Shown here piece after piece: positions 11,611 through 25,000 of a stretch of DNA of 64,000 nt; the first letter of the stretch is position 1; each line of letters starts with the position of its first letter. The stretch is from Pomacea canaliculata (lineage: Eukaryota; Mollusca; Gastropoda; Architaenioglossa; Ampullariidae). The notes beneath the pieces are model-generated. The model saw only the letters and a list, made by a program, of their open reading frames with translations, did not search any database and was not told where the DNA came from. The stretch spans positions 21,850,449 through 21,914,448 of the forward strand of contig NC_037590.1 in NCBI RefSeq assembly GCF_003073045.1. The letters run 5' to 3'. The translations under genes and the position numbers were made by a program.

Positions 11611-14080
11611 GATTAAAAGCGTTATAATATTAATAATACGATCTGTGAATAACGGTTGAAGTAATCGTACGTCAAAGCCAGTACGGACTATAGGTGAATC
11701 AAGTCTCTGCCAGCAAAGTGTCGACAAAAGCAGCTTATTGTTGATGGATCGCGGGGAGTTATAGATCTCATCGTGTGTCGATCCACGAACTAAAATATCC
11801 TATACACGTGATCCTTGGTCGATCGATCGCTTTTGAGTAAACATAATGGACACAGACCCACCCTAACACGGATCCAATAGACGATTCAGCAAGTGAAGAG
11901 TAAAATAAAACTCACTGAAAGTTGTTAATTTATTTTCTCTGCCGTCTGAAAAAGGTAACTCGATCCACATTGATCTATGTGCAAGCCGACGTGTCTAAAC
12001 AGAACTACACGAAGCTGTTATAGCCTTCATGTTAATTGTTGTTGTTAACATTCTCTCACGAGTTAAGACCTGTTGTGTATGACGCCATCGCTAACAACAA
12101 TTAAGGCGCCTGTGTTTAATCTGCATGCATGGCCATGCACTTTTAGGGGTCGAATTAACCTTATGAGCGAAAGAGACCTCATCTAGCTTTATCTGTGTTT
12201 AGATCGAGGTTTTGATTCGCTTTCTATCCTCAGCTTCGGTCCTGGCGACAGATCGAGATCGAAATCTGTGTTGGTGTTTGCTTTTCTCTTTACCGTGTAA
12301 ACAGCCAAATCTAGGCAGAACTCTTGACTAGCATTCAGCCGTGTAATTTAACTTGAGTACCAGCAGGAGTATAGCTGGTGGGCTGGTGACCCTTTTATTC
12401 CGATCATTTGTGTGCAAAATAAGGTACAAAGGTACGCACCATTACAGCATATTTTAGTACCCATACCTATTTAAATATCTACGTGCAAGTGAACTGTGCA
12501 CAGGCCTTGAAAAGGGTGGAGGAAAAGAAGTTTATGTCATCGATCTTTACAATATGTTGTTTTTTGGTGTATTTTCACAAGAGACGTCGACGCTAGGGGA
12601 ATGCGCGACCTTGGGCAAGTAGGATTGCGGGGTCTTTGGAAGCCGGAACAACACACGTAGCAGGACAGTAAAAGATTATGGACTGTCCCATCCAGTCAGT
12701 GCACTTGTTAGCTCGGGGCCCCCATCAGGAGTGGGGCCTTGGGCGGTTGTCCTTCTCGCCCCTCCTACCCCTGCTTGCAGCATGTCAGGAACTCAGAAAC
12801 TAAAGCCTCTCGTTAGATGAAAGTCGGCTTTAAAAACGTAAATTTCTTCCCCTGAGACTGTAAGAAAACAGAAGAACTTGGATGATCCACGTATTCAAAA
12901 GTGTTTGCTGAACCTCGAGGCCCGACTGAAGTGTGAAGATTCTCCTCGTGACTGACAACTGACCTGCACACAACTTTCTACATCGCCTAGAGAAAGTTAG
13001 GACTGAGTACTGCATCCAAATTGTACTGTTGTCCTCCAGGCTCCAGCCACTGTCTTAATTGGTATCAACAGAACAACGAAAACCAGCTCCAGAAAAATCG
13101 AGCTTCATGCAGGAGGCCCCCATCAACGTCGTCGAACAGAAGCTAACCGATATTATGGAAGCCCATCCCCCTTAACACTTACCCCCGATTGTCAAGTGTT
13201 GGGTTAAGACTGAGCCATCCTTGGTTGTTTCTCATTCATCTGTTGACGACAGCAAGCGTCGAAGCAGTGCGACATTCCTTCCGTCGGTTGTACCTTTGAC
13301 GATTTTGTCAACGTGGGAAGCGAACTGCTGATTGAGACTGAAATTGTTTAGATTTGGAAACGTGATGAAAAATAATTGAGAGGATGAGATACAAAGATAT
13401 GAACCAGGTGATAATGACGCAGGCAAGCAGGATGTTCCGGATAAAGCCAAGATCTGATACCCGATTTGGGAAAGGTTCTGGTGTAACGACCGATAACATG
13501 ATCGGCACCACATTCAAGATGCTCTACTAATTGTTTTTGTTTTTAAGGATCTAACCAAAAATTAACAACTTTTTTGAAGAATCAGTAGAGTCTGGTTTCC
13601 CTTCTTTAGCAATAATAAAAAAATTCGTTACTTATATATATGTAACGAACCTTTTGTGTAATGGATATATTTTCATGCAATATCACAATACACTACACAA
13701 CCACTCCACAAAAACAAAACAAACTGTGGTATAAACCAAGAAATATATATATTAAAAGTTATTAAAAGTCAATAGTATTGATACATATATACAGCAACAT
13801 AGTAACCAATAGATTGAATAGAAGAACGTTGGGCTGTTTCAAGTGAAGTATCACGCATGTATTTTGTTTCAGAATACCAGTTCATAGTTCACAGTTCATT
13901 TCGGCACAGTCGAAATTGCTGCCGGGTAGCCGAGTGCTGTCCTTTGCAAGCAAAATCAGTAATGCCGCAGCCTGCATCCTGGTAAGGTCACTATCAAACT
14001 CGCAGAACAAAAACAAAACTTGTTTGTTGATTCCACCACAAACTAAGATCCATCCATGATTCTGCAATATGCAAAACACA
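11611..14080. other. Intergenic region, no confident gene
   Basis: Unique-looking sequence. The only ORF of note is 13308-13517 (-), 69 codons, with a hydrophobic stretch (NILLACVIITWFISLYLILS) that would form one membrane segment. It has no recognised homology and no clear splice partner, so I do not call it a gene. A (TA)-rich patch lies at about 13630-13645. Confidence 0.4.
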
Positions 14081-14089
14081 AAAATATTT

Positions 14090-14162
14090 CGCCCAATGTG
14101 GGACTTGAACCCACGACCCTCAGATTAAAAGTCTGATGCTCTACCGACTGAGCTAACCGGGC
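14090..14162 (-). tRNA. tRNA-Lys, anticodon TTT
   Basis: The 73-nt minus-strand sequence starts GCCCGGTTAGCTCAGTCGG and ends with discriminator G. The anticodon loop is CTTTTAA with a five-pair stem (CAGA/TCTG core). The T arm has GTTCAAGTC between GTGGG and CCCAC. The acceptor stem pairs fully if two G-U wobbles are allowed. The A box and B box are intact, there is no intron, and CCA is not encoded. A T-run (TTTT at 14081-14084 on the minus strand) follows within a few bases as Pol III terminator. It decodes AAA/AAG lysine codons. Confidence 0.97.
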
Positions 14163-16269
14163 TCGCTTTAAAAGGATGTTCAAAATAGTTTTAAAAATGC
14201 TGATGTTAACTGTTTATTTATTTTTACTTCACGTTTCATCTTAGTAATATGGTTTAATTAGATTTAAATGACCGCATACATTTATTTAGTTTTTCTTATA
14301 TACTTATTATCAGTGTCAATGCTGTTAATTTAGAATAAATTCCTATTGGATGTCAGACTAAGGCAGCGATAGGGAGAGGAGAGGAGCACTTGCTGAAAAA
14401 GGTCACGGGACGACCTTACCTTACTAGACGAGCGAAAACAATTTTAATGTTACCAAATCCGATCATAGTTTATATATTAAGACTAATAAAAATTACTGGT
14501 TCAAGCAAATACTGCTTGCAGCAATAATATTTTTTTTTTTAATTTGAAAGGTCTTGAAGAGCTAGTTAAAACATCAAATTCGACAGTTACACAAATGTAC
14601 GAAACAGAAAAAGTTATATCGACTAACCCAGTTTTTGAGGACTACGGTGTAGCATTTATAGCATAAAATTAAAACAAAACGAAACTATAAAGAATAAGCA
14701 CACTGTTTAAAACACAGTGTATTTATATATAATTATAATTGCCTCTTTACCAGTAGCATACTAAGTGATGTGAGTTTTTGCTATGCTTCTTCATCTGTAC
14801 TAGCAATTAACTGACATTTTAAAATATTACTTTAAAAATACACTAATGATGACATACTTTTTCTTTTTGGTAACTATAGTGACTAAGACCAACGCAAAAG
14901 GTTACACAAAGATGTTTATTGTGCCAAAGCTAATGAACAAATACATGATTTAACTGGTCTGCCTAAAATCACAGATCTGTTTCTCAACTTTGTTTTTCGG
15001 ATATACTCCTATTTAGAACAATGAAAAACAACTCACTGCAGCGCAGAACTTCACATGAGAGAGTCGTGTGTTAACATTTTCACAAAATAACACTTCAACA
15101 TTTGAGAATAAAAACTACAAGCACTGCTAGTACAGGCAAAAATAATGATCAATGCAACATGTACCATTTAAAAAAAAGTGAACTGTGTTTCTTGGGTGAA
15201 GGGGCAAATCTCAACTATGCAATTTCAACAAGAAAATGTACGATTTAACTTCGCATTTTAAGAATTCTTTTAAGAATTTCCAGAAATGAAATATTCTTTC
15301 ATCTGCAACAGTCATAAATATGAACAGTCAAAATTTCCTAGGATCTTTTCAATAAATATCCCACAGGATCAGAAGGCAAAATTATATGAAAGCCTCAAAC
15401 AACTACCTACAGCATGGCAAGAAACTTTTTTTTCCAAAAAAAATGCAGTTCAAATGTTGTGTAACAACAAATTGCATAAAACGAAGACCAGTCATTTCTC
15501 TACATTTCTTTCTGTTTAGAAAAGTGAAATACTCTAAGAAGTACACATTGAAAAAGCTGCAGATCTTTATGCAGAAATTCAAGTGCAGACCATAATAACA
15601 GTATTTCTAAAGAACAGTTATTATTCACAATGTCAACCTTAACAACCATCAATGAATTTCCATCCAGTGTATGCATGCATATTTCTTATCTTTGTGATCT
15701 TGTTTAAAGAAACCTGAAATGGTTACTGAGATGGTCTGTTCAAACATTTAACACTTAATATTTAAGTCAGCATCACGCAGTAACCCAGGCCTTAGTGTCC
15801 TTTATTAGTCCCTTAATTTTTTCACACCATTCTTACAATTTTGCATACATGGATGATTTTTCCCTCACCTTATTCCTACTTATCCAGAAATAAATAGGAG
15901 TGAAATTCGTGCTGGCCATCATAGACTTTCACGACATTGCTTAGATTCATTCTCCTTAGTAAAAAGTGTCTTCAAATAATGTTTAAATGATCTATCTTTA
16001 TGAGAGTTATTATCCGGGAACATTTAAATGACCACTGGCAAATATTGCATAAAAAACCCATCAAGGATCAGTTATACACATTTCTTACATTATGACCATG
16101 AGGTATTCACAATACCACAGAACAAGACTTTTTCAATGAGCTCTATGTTAAAGTGTTAACTGTTCACATTTTAAAATTAAAGCCACATACAATTGAAGCA
16201 TTCACATGTTGATGCACCCATCCTCATCAGGCCGAGATGCATATGATGAAAGCTTTCAAGTTGTGTATA

Positions 16270-16380
16270 TTTGTGGCTTATAAACCAGTGAGGCTTATTT
16301 GTGAAAAAAATAGAGATTTTTAAAAGTTTTGTGAGTGTGGCTTATATACAAGTGCCCTCCATCAACTGAAATTTACGGTA
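16270..16380. mobile_element. Fragment of a non-autonomous DNA transposon (MITE-like)
   Basis: Repeated words gtggcttataaacc, gaggcttatttgtg and gtggcttatatacaag are followed by a terminal-looking aaatttacggta. GGCTTATA arrays ending in TTTACGGTA are typical of a widespread animal MITE family, probably hAT-like. The opposite terminus was not found, so this is a fragment. The family name is inference. Confidence 0.45.
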
Positions 16381-16520
16381 CTTGTACAATATTTTACTTT
16401 GTGGTGGAAACTTCATGTATATTTTGGATACGACTATAAGAAATTGTTAAAATTTTTTGCTATGTGCTTTGATATTTTCATGCATATTTGCATTTGAAAG
16501 CACCTCTATGGAAATTTGTC

Positions 16521-16545
16521 AATAAAACTGCATAAAAAAAAAAAA
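16521..16545 (+). other. Poly(A) signal plus A-tract, possible 3' end of a retroposed copy
   Basis: AATAAA at 16521-16526 is followed six bases later by an A-run of about 12. This spacing resembles a retroposed transcript 3' end on the plus strand more than a genomic poly(A) site, which needs no encoded A-run. No parent coding sequence was recognised upstream. Confidence 0.3.
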
Positions 16546-18029
16546 TAAATGAGTAAGCGGTACTGGTTTCTGAGTAACTTGAGGTACGTCAGCAAATTTC
16601 TATTGCACTAGTAATTTCTACACTGCTCAGCAATGAGTTGAGACATTAAGTAAAGTTATGACTAATGTTTGCATACAGTATTTGTGAATAACAAAATAAC
16701 TATAGTGAAATATACTGGCAAATTGGGTATTCGTCAAATGATGTACAAGCTGTACAGCCAAAGCTGCATATGAAAAGTAACCATCATAGGTTCCACAGTC
16801 CTTTCAAGTTAGGCTGAAAATTAGTTAACACAATGATTTTCTGCAAATGCGAATTGTTGGTATGTTATAATCATGATCCTTTCTGGGCTGAAGTATGATT
16901 AACCTATTCCACATGACGAAAGGGTATATGATATGGATTGTTCATCACAGATCCCATGGAATTACGGCTCAAAAGTCACTTTTTTGTTTGTGATCTCAAT
17001 TGCAGTGTATCCTGTAGAAAGATGTTTGCAAATCATAATTTTCTTTTAATTTCTTCATGTACAGCATTTGAAAAGAAAAGTGAGCAGGTCTTAGTGTTTG
17101 ATATGCTACTCACAAGTTCTTTAGAATTTAATTGTGGGTCTGATTTAAGGAGAACTGAAAACTCCTTCTACATGTAAAATGAACCTACAAAAATTCGAAG
17201 GCCTTGACCTTGATAATGAATACACACATATATATATAACCAAACACATAGACAAATACAGCAATACTACTTCTTTGATGGAACTGAAAAAAAGCAGTGT
17301 GTTGCATTTCAATTTTGATTTCAGTAGCAGCAGCAGTCATATAACACCCACCCACAATATCATTCTCTACACTAAACCAATTATACACCACATCAAGCAA
17401 CATAAAATATGTCTGTTTAATGATATAACTTTAAGTGTTTCCCAAAAAGAGTTACCTGGGTTTCCTCACAAGTCATTTCCATGTCATCTATTGGGCTGGT
17501 AGGTGCAAAATGGTTTAGCTGCAGCTTCATTAGTTTAACAGGATTACAACTGCTATGACCATAAATATCATTTCAGAAGTGGAACCTTAACTTCAGGTAA
17601 AAACCCAACAATATAAATAAAAAAAAAAACTTGATGTACTGCATGTGACATTTTTCGTTCACTTTGTAATTCCATGCAAAGCTCTTTTTGCTCTATTATG
17701 CCACAACTAACCTTTGAAAGCTATGATATTTACCACATATATATGTTCCTGACAGCAAGTCCTCATCCTCAGGCAAACAGAAAAATCTGACATATTGAAA
17801 TGTTAAAAATATCCACAAAAGTGCTTTCCTTAGATCACAACACATTACTGACTTTAGAGAGCAAACACCAAATATTGGACAAGTAGTACTTATATACACT
17901 TTTCTAGAGAAAATGAGAAGAGTTTCTGTGAATTGACTAGTGCTGTAGGGAATTTAAGAATGATGAAAACCCAGGAAACCAGTACAGAGACAGGTAGAAC
18001 TGCTGGGTGGAAGGGCAATAAACAGCTAC

Positions 18030-18200
18030 AATGTCATGATAATAACAAGGAATGATGTCCTAGTCAGAAACTGACAGCTATGACATCATGAAAACAGCAA
18101 GCAGTGATAACTTTGATGTCATGAGAACAGCAAGTAGTGGCATCCAAGACAAGAATTGACAGCTGTAATGTCAAGAATAGCAAGAAATGACATGCTAGAC
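18030..18200. repeat. Degenerate tandem repeat
   Basis: Three or four imperfect units of the type gacatcatgaaaacagcaag-cagtg (variants gatgtcatgagaacagcaag and aatgtcaagaatagcaagaa), with partial units in between. Period is about 50-60 bases and copies are strongly diverged. Confidence 0.55.
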
Positions 18201-18398
18201 TAATGCTGGCACACAATGTCTGTACAAGTGGGACAGCAAAGACAGGAAGGCATACAAGACAGGTTATACAGTCACCAGGAATTTACCTCTTTTCTTTAGA
18301 ACTGAAGAGCTAATTACACTAGCCCACCCATCACAAAAGTATCTGACCCAGCAGCAAGGTGGTGGAAGGGTCCAAGTTCTGCTACAGAGAGTGAATCA

Positions 18399-18404
18399 TT
18401 TATT
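18399..18404 (-). promoter_or_regulatory. Candidate poly(A) signal of GBF1
   Basis: AATAAA on the minus strand about 580 bases beyond the proposed GBF1 stop at 18983. Chosen as the first canonical hexamer; other hexamers lie further downstream. Confidence 0.35.
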
Positions 18405-18982
18405 GGCCACTGCTCCCTGCAGTCACTACACAATAGGACTCTTTACCTTGCAGTCAACAGAAATGTGACAGACAATGATCAGCAAGGGAGAGACATGGAG
18501 TAGGAGGAAGAGGCAGCCATGACAGAATAGCAATATGGACAGCATGGATTTACCCATTTATCTAGCCCTAGCCAAAGTAAAACTAAAATCACAAATGACA
18601 AGAACTCTGAATTGTCATTATCCATCTGCATGCATGACAGAGAGAAACATCACAGACGCTTGCCTATCCATAATGGTTAAAATATATGATTATAGAAAAA
18701 AAATCACATCTGCTCCAATAAAGAATCAATCTGATTCATATATTGTAAACAGATATAAAAAGACAACAGATAATGTCTGAGTAGTAGGAGCTAAAGTACA
18801 GTTGGACAACCTTAAGTAATGTCAGGTATGCAGGAGCTGCAGTTATTCTTGGTCTTCACAATTCAGATTTTGTCTGCTTGACTTAAATTTGGTTCTCAAA
18901 TAAATACTGATTATTTGTCATTTACACGTAACACACACCTAAAACCACGCATACATTCAGCCCCCTAGTTTTGGAGTAACTG

Positions 18983-19030
18983 TTATCGAGGAACATCCAT
19001 TGCTTGCATATCTGCCATGTCCACAGTTGC
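18983..19030 (-). other. Proposed GBF1 terminal coding exon
   Basis: A very strong acceptor (pyrimidine tract TTTTTCTTTTTTCCAG) precedes an exon reading [15 protein letters not shown] and stop. It joins in phase to ...IPYISPQ of the preceding exon if the frame is the GBF1-tail frame. The donor there (CAG|GTGCTG at 19860/19859) is weak. If it is not used, translation runs on for VLTS and stops at 19845-19847. Confidence 0.5.
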
Positions 19031-22000
19031 CTGGAAAAAAGAAAAAGGGAAACATCAAGTTATTGTCTATAGGAATACTTAGACACCACAATACTAATTT
19101 AAATGTTCTCATACATACATCCTAAATTTCGCTTAAAGTTTTTCTCACAGATGTTTATTACTTCACTGCTAACACAAAAATTGCTAATTTTGAAACAACT
19201 GCTGGCACTACACCCCCCTCTCATGGCCAAAGACTAATGGGAGACAATCAAATGCAGATATCTCATGGCCAGCTCACAAATGATAAAGGACACAAAATTA
19301 TGAAGTATATTCTTTTTCTTTAAGACTTATCAAATGACATGACCACAGGCGATGCACAGCTATCTTTAACCATGTCAGATTTTCTCCCTGGATTTGAGCC
19401 CCACAGCCTACGGGAGTTGCAGCAACTCATTGAGTTACCTCCCTTGACATTGGCTATATCGCACGACTGGAATTCCTGCCTGTCTTTTTACCACTACTCA
19501 ACTTGAAAACGGGGATGAGCAGCGAGGGGGCTTAGGGAACTTGCTGCATATCATCTGGCAAGACTAGGTCTGCACCCGCACATCCTTGCTCACCAAGCCT
19601 TGTGTTTATATAGCGAGTGTCAAGGGAGGTAGCCATCAAGTTCCAGCACCATTGGTCATGGACTTGCAAATCAGGGTAAAATCTTCACATGATTAAAGGA
19701 CAAAGCTAGCTATGTATCTCCTATGGTCATGTCATCTGGTAAAGTCAGTGAAGAAATAAAACTATCTGAAACATGAGATAAGGATTTCTACAAGCAGAGT
19801 TCAGAGTTGTACAAATTCAAGCAAAAGATACATTTGGTGAATCATCATGAAGTCAGCACCTGTGGTGAGATGTAAGGTATGGGGGTACTCTGAAGTATGT
19901 CTGGATTGAGCAGCAGGGGAATGTGAACGCCTGGCAGACCCGTGCTGATGCTTCCAGCCACAGAAGGGTAACCCCAGAAACAGAGGTTGTGACAACAGGA
20001 AGAGGTGGGTGAAGAATGTATGATGGGCCCGGCTGTCTCTCTTGTGGCTGGGTCAGTAAAGGGCTGGAGGGCCGAGGAGCATTACACTGTTCGATTGTTA
20101 CTGGTGGTAGCGATGGAGGTGCTGAGGCTACAAAACACAGTGTATGAACATGCATATATTAAAAAGATGTTCATATACTATCATGTATGTTGATACATGC
20201 AGACATGTGATACAATTATTTTTCCCATTTTAAAATACCGTCACCAGCTTTTCCTGTAGCTTGAAATGTGTAGTGGAATTTGTAATTAAAATACTGGCAA
20301 TTTAGCTGGAAGAAAAAGAATCATGAGTTTTGACAATCCATTTCATCCAGCTACTTCTCTAATGCTTCTGTCATCAAATGAAATCAAAACTTGTTCACTT
20401 AATAAAGCTGTGTATATGAGAACATCTAACCTACCTTTGTCTGTGGAAGGGATAACAGTAATGCCTTCAAGTGGAACATCACCACCTTGCACAGGCTTGG
20501 AGATGACAGATAGTGCTTCTTGTTGATTCTGTTCACTGCCTTCTATTTCAGAAATCTGTTGCTGGCTAATCTCATCTCCGTTACCACAGCGATCTATGCG
20601 CCTTGGCTCTGGACAGTTTAGTTGGAAGATTTAGTCTCTAAAAGCCAGCCTTTACAACTGTTCAGAAAGAGCTAAGCTGTTCTCCCTAATATGCTTTGCT
20701 CTGGATTATGCATTTAAAAAATAATCTGCAGGTAAGGCAGAGGTGAAGAATAACCTTGATCTTTATTGTACAAATAACAGATGTCATCAACCATATGCGA
20801 AACACCTGGGGAGTGTAGATGGCCATGCAAACTTTCCCTGGATTTTGGGAATTAGAAAGGGGTGAAGTACATTCCTTTTTTAGATCTGATGTGCTACTGA
20901 CAGATTCAAACATCTCAATTTGCTTACCAGGTTCAAAAGGCTTGATGATTTCATCTCGAAGATGAGGAAGAAAGGTATCAATCTTATCCCAAGTGAGACG
21001 CCACAGCTGTGATTCTGTGCCAACATCAGGCTGGAAGATGTCTGCCGTATCCATCACAAGCAGCATGTTCTTTAGATTTTCAGGTATTGCCTCAGACTGA
21101 CCATGAACAAAGACATCTTTTCAACACACAGCATCCCCAAAGCACAATTCCAAAATTCTGCAAGTTTTACAATAAAATGTTTGCATTTTATTACTACTTT
21201 CTTTCATTTGCAAGGAATTTGTAAGAGTTTAAAGATCTGACCTTTTAAAAAAAAAAGTATTTAAACATTAAATATGGCAGCCTATTAATTAAACAAAACT
21301 ACAGGCTTGTGCTTTATCAGTGGCTCTGGTTATATTCTTAATATTCCTCAGAGATGATTATCTTACAAACTGTTGTTTTAATGCAATCTCCCCTAGAAAG
21401 GTTCATACCAAAAGATCGCTGCTGTCTGCTTTCATGTATTTCTCCATGAAGTCCAGAATGGTAAGCCACAATGCAGTAAATGTGGATAAAGACAATAGCG
21501 GACTGAGATGTTGTAGGAAAACCTAAACAGACAGTTAACATAATGTCTCTTTTCCAACAATCGAAAGTCAAAGTTTCTCAAAACTGTTTTGTCTTTAACA
21601 TCAAAATCACATGGTAAATCAAAAGTACTGCTCACTTCATCAATATATAAATGAACACGTGGGTAGTTTTTATTTTTTAACATTAACTTATCTAACATTC
21701 AATATAGAAGTATAAAGAAGGCTAAATTTACTTTGCACAAAAGCGTGGATGCTCTCATGCGTGTTTCCTCCATCCCTGATGGGTCTTGAGGACTGATGTT
21801 TTCCAGCAGCTTTGTCAACAAGGGAAAGAGAACCTAGGTATTTCAAACAAACAAAAATCATCATTTATCCAAGCTGCAAAAGGGTTACAGATAAAATAGA
21901 ATTTTTAAAAAAGTATAAAAATCTTTAGATTTATATTTGTTTATCAATACAGCATCAGACTCAAACTGGAGATTAAAAGGAGTACAGAGTATTATAAAAC

Positions 22001-25000
22001 TGGAAAAATGTGACACAAAATTTTTTTCTATACAATTACTGCAACATATTCTCCCATTCAAATGAGGAAAAAAATTTGAAAAAAGAAGTAAAATCTTGAG
22101 GACATCCTGTGGCAGTCAGTGGGGTTTCATTTAATCATAAGATAGGAGCCTGAGACTTCTTAAAAACTCTTATAATTTGTCTAGAACCTGTGGAAAACCC
22201 CAACAACCTTGTTGAAGCATGCCTCCCACTCTACAGCGGAGAGGATCTGAAGATCGTGAACAAGAAGAGCTCGTTGCAGATAGGTAAGTGCCTGACTTCG
22301 AACTTGTTTCCGGGTGTCACAACATAGACGAGCTATTCCTGTAGACAATCAGCAGTCAGCACTAAATTTTGAAACTTTTGCTGCAGGAATCAGTTGCACT
22401 TCCAGGACTTACTTTCATGTAGACTCTTAAACACCAATCTCTGCACTCACACTGTCCAAAATACAACATAATGCTCTAAAGGAAGATGCTAACAAAGACC
22501 GACCTTGCAACAAGGGACACCAACAGTTGGCCCACAGAGCACCAGTTGCTGCATCTATTGGCTGTTCTATGCCAGAAGCCCCATCATTTCCATGCACTCC
22601 CTCTTGGGCCCAGGCTGCAAAGATGGAGGCTGCACGAGTGTGCAAAGTGTGCATGAGGTCAAGCAGCTGAATGGAGAGGGAATGCAAGCTGGTCAGAGCA
22701 GCTTCCTCTTCTCCGTCCTCATCTGATGTTGTCACCTGGGCTAACTGTGTTGGTGAGGACTGCGATTTTTTCATCCTAGACTCTCGGGTGTGACGATTTC
22801 TGGGGGGTGGCTTGTGAGGATGACCACCTCCTCGCCTTTCATGGAAGGAGCTGGCACGTAGAGGTGCTCTGGTGTGGCCTAAACAAAATGAAGAGTCTAA
22901 CAGTCAGATGCCATGCAGAAACGAATACATGATGATTAAAATAAAACCTAACCAGTGTGTACAAAATAGACTCAAAATTGGTGAAAAAAGATCACTAGAC
23001 TTGTGCCCACGTGTCGCTACTATCTTTTAAAATAAAGGGACATCTGGAAAAGAACCAAACAAGCCACATGCATTTTCATGCCAGTCTGCACCTTTTACTA
23101 TGTAAAGCCTGCACATAGTACTGACTTGCCTACAAATTAAATTATAAAATTTGGGATTGGGGGAACATGAAAAGGAAGTGGGATGGTCTTGAAACTCAGG
23201 TAAATCACCTCCCACCATATCCAACCCCTTTCATTACAAAGATGGCTAGAAAAATATTCCAAGATGCATCTGATAGATTCAAATTCTTTTATGATCGATT
23301 ATAAGAAGATAGATAAAGAAAGAAAAACAATGATATATTTGGTGGCAATAACAGTTTAATTATTCAACCCTGAAGCTATCTAAATTTATTTTTACAAAAT
23401 TACAAAGTTCAGGATAGATTTTAAGAAAAAACTAATTTACTTCTTAAGTTATCACCACATGAGATAATTTCAAATTATTGTCATTTCTTCTATAGCTCTC
23501 TTTCAATAATGTTTTTTAAAAAGAGGGTACATTCTGCTCTTGGTAAAAGAAGATATAACTTTGACATGCACCTTGGTAATTTATCCAATTACCACCCACC
23601 TCCATTTATGCTTGCCTCCACAAAGATGCGTATAGCATGTACACAGCTCTTGAAGTTGTGTGGTGTGATATGTGCAGCATCTCGTACCAAAAAGGCAAGT
23701 GTCTCGGCAGCCTTCATCAAAGCCTTCCGATCTCCTCGAACAAGTTCTTCTCGAAGCTCTATTGTGTACTGGTTGACGTGCAGCATTCTGTGATTGTATG
23801 ACTCCTCGCGGTTCACCTAAAAGGGGAGAAACCACATAAAGGGATAATTGTGTGGAGAAAGGCATCCACTACATCATGAAAAGATGTTTTGGGAAGATAA
23901 GGGTAAAGCCTATGAATTCAAAGAATTCACAGGATTAGGTTCATTGAACAATTTTTAAACTCCTTTAATGCTTTACATCCTAAATCTATGCACAAGTTGT
24001 TGTCTTGAGGCTGTCTCACCAACATCCAGCTTCCATTGTCTGGAACAGGTCTGAGTGCCAGTTCCGGGCTGGCTCGCTGTGGGTGCTGGTTGAGGTGCCG
24101 GTGTGGACTCTCGTACAGCTCGCTGTCAGAAGTATAGCCACGGTCAGTGGCTGTTGAGCTACCTTCTGGGCCAATTTCACTGTCACTCTGTGCCCCTGCA
24201 GAAGATAACAGGCAGTTTTCCCATCAAAACTTGACCTGATAAGAACAATATATCCCCCAAAATATAGGTTTTCACAAAATGTAAAAGGGGAAAAAAAGCT
24301 ATCCTGGACAATCATTTTACATTTAAAAGTAGTCAAGAGTGATGCCATAACATACCTGCATCATGCAGCACTTGAGTCACATCCAAATCTGCATCTACCT
24401 GCATGAGGGGAGGAGGACTGGCCCCAGCACCCGCTACCTCCAGAAGTGTGAATAAGGTGTTCCAGTTTGAAGCAGCATGGATGTTGGCTGCATTGGTGCG
24501 CAATAGCTCATGCAGGCCATATGTGACTTGACGAGCCAATGAGTGAAGAACAGGCCCAGGCAAAATCAAGAGAAGGCGCAGTGCTCCTAAAACCTGCATT
24601 ACCAGAGGGATGGCATTTAAATCTTACACTGAACAAAAGGCAATCCATCAAGTTTTCAAAATTTCATTTATCTTTTTCCACAGTATCTTCTTACCTGGCT
24701 GGCCATCTCTTCTCGACGAAGAAGCCGCACAGCCATTCTGAGCAGTCCCACCACAGCCCTTTCCACAAGTAGTCCTGGCTCTCGGGAGCGAACAAACACC
24801 CAGTAAAGGTGATCTCTAACAGTGCTCCATATGTCTGTCACTCGGTCCCTGAAATAGCCAGCAACACTGGTCTAATCTGTGGCAATAAGGTTGGTGCATT
24901 CATCATGCAGCATATGGAAAACAGTAGACCACTCACTACTCTTTGATGTTAGCCAAAAGGCATAGAAGAGACAGGTAGACCTATTGTCCTGACAGAAGCT

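Larger units (their letters stand above)
14163..18398. other. Intergenic region downstream of GBF1
   Basis: AT-rich sequence without a recognisable gene. The proximal end may include GBF1 3'UTR if a distal poly(A) site is used. It contains the transposon-like fragment, poly(A)-like terminus and degenerate repeat listed separately. Short ORFs at 15286-15595 and 16938-17502 look like chance ORFs: no splice-linked continuation, no recognisable motif. Confidence 0.4.

Noticed and set aside
13308..13517. 69-codon ORF with one hydrophobic segment
   Set aside because: No homology, no neighbouring exon, and an overlapping ORF in another frame of equal quality; not enough to call a gene.
14090..14162. 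tRNA-Lys as a SINE head rather than a gene
   Set aside because: All arms pair, both promoter boxes are intact and a terminator follows at once; there is no SINE body or tail.
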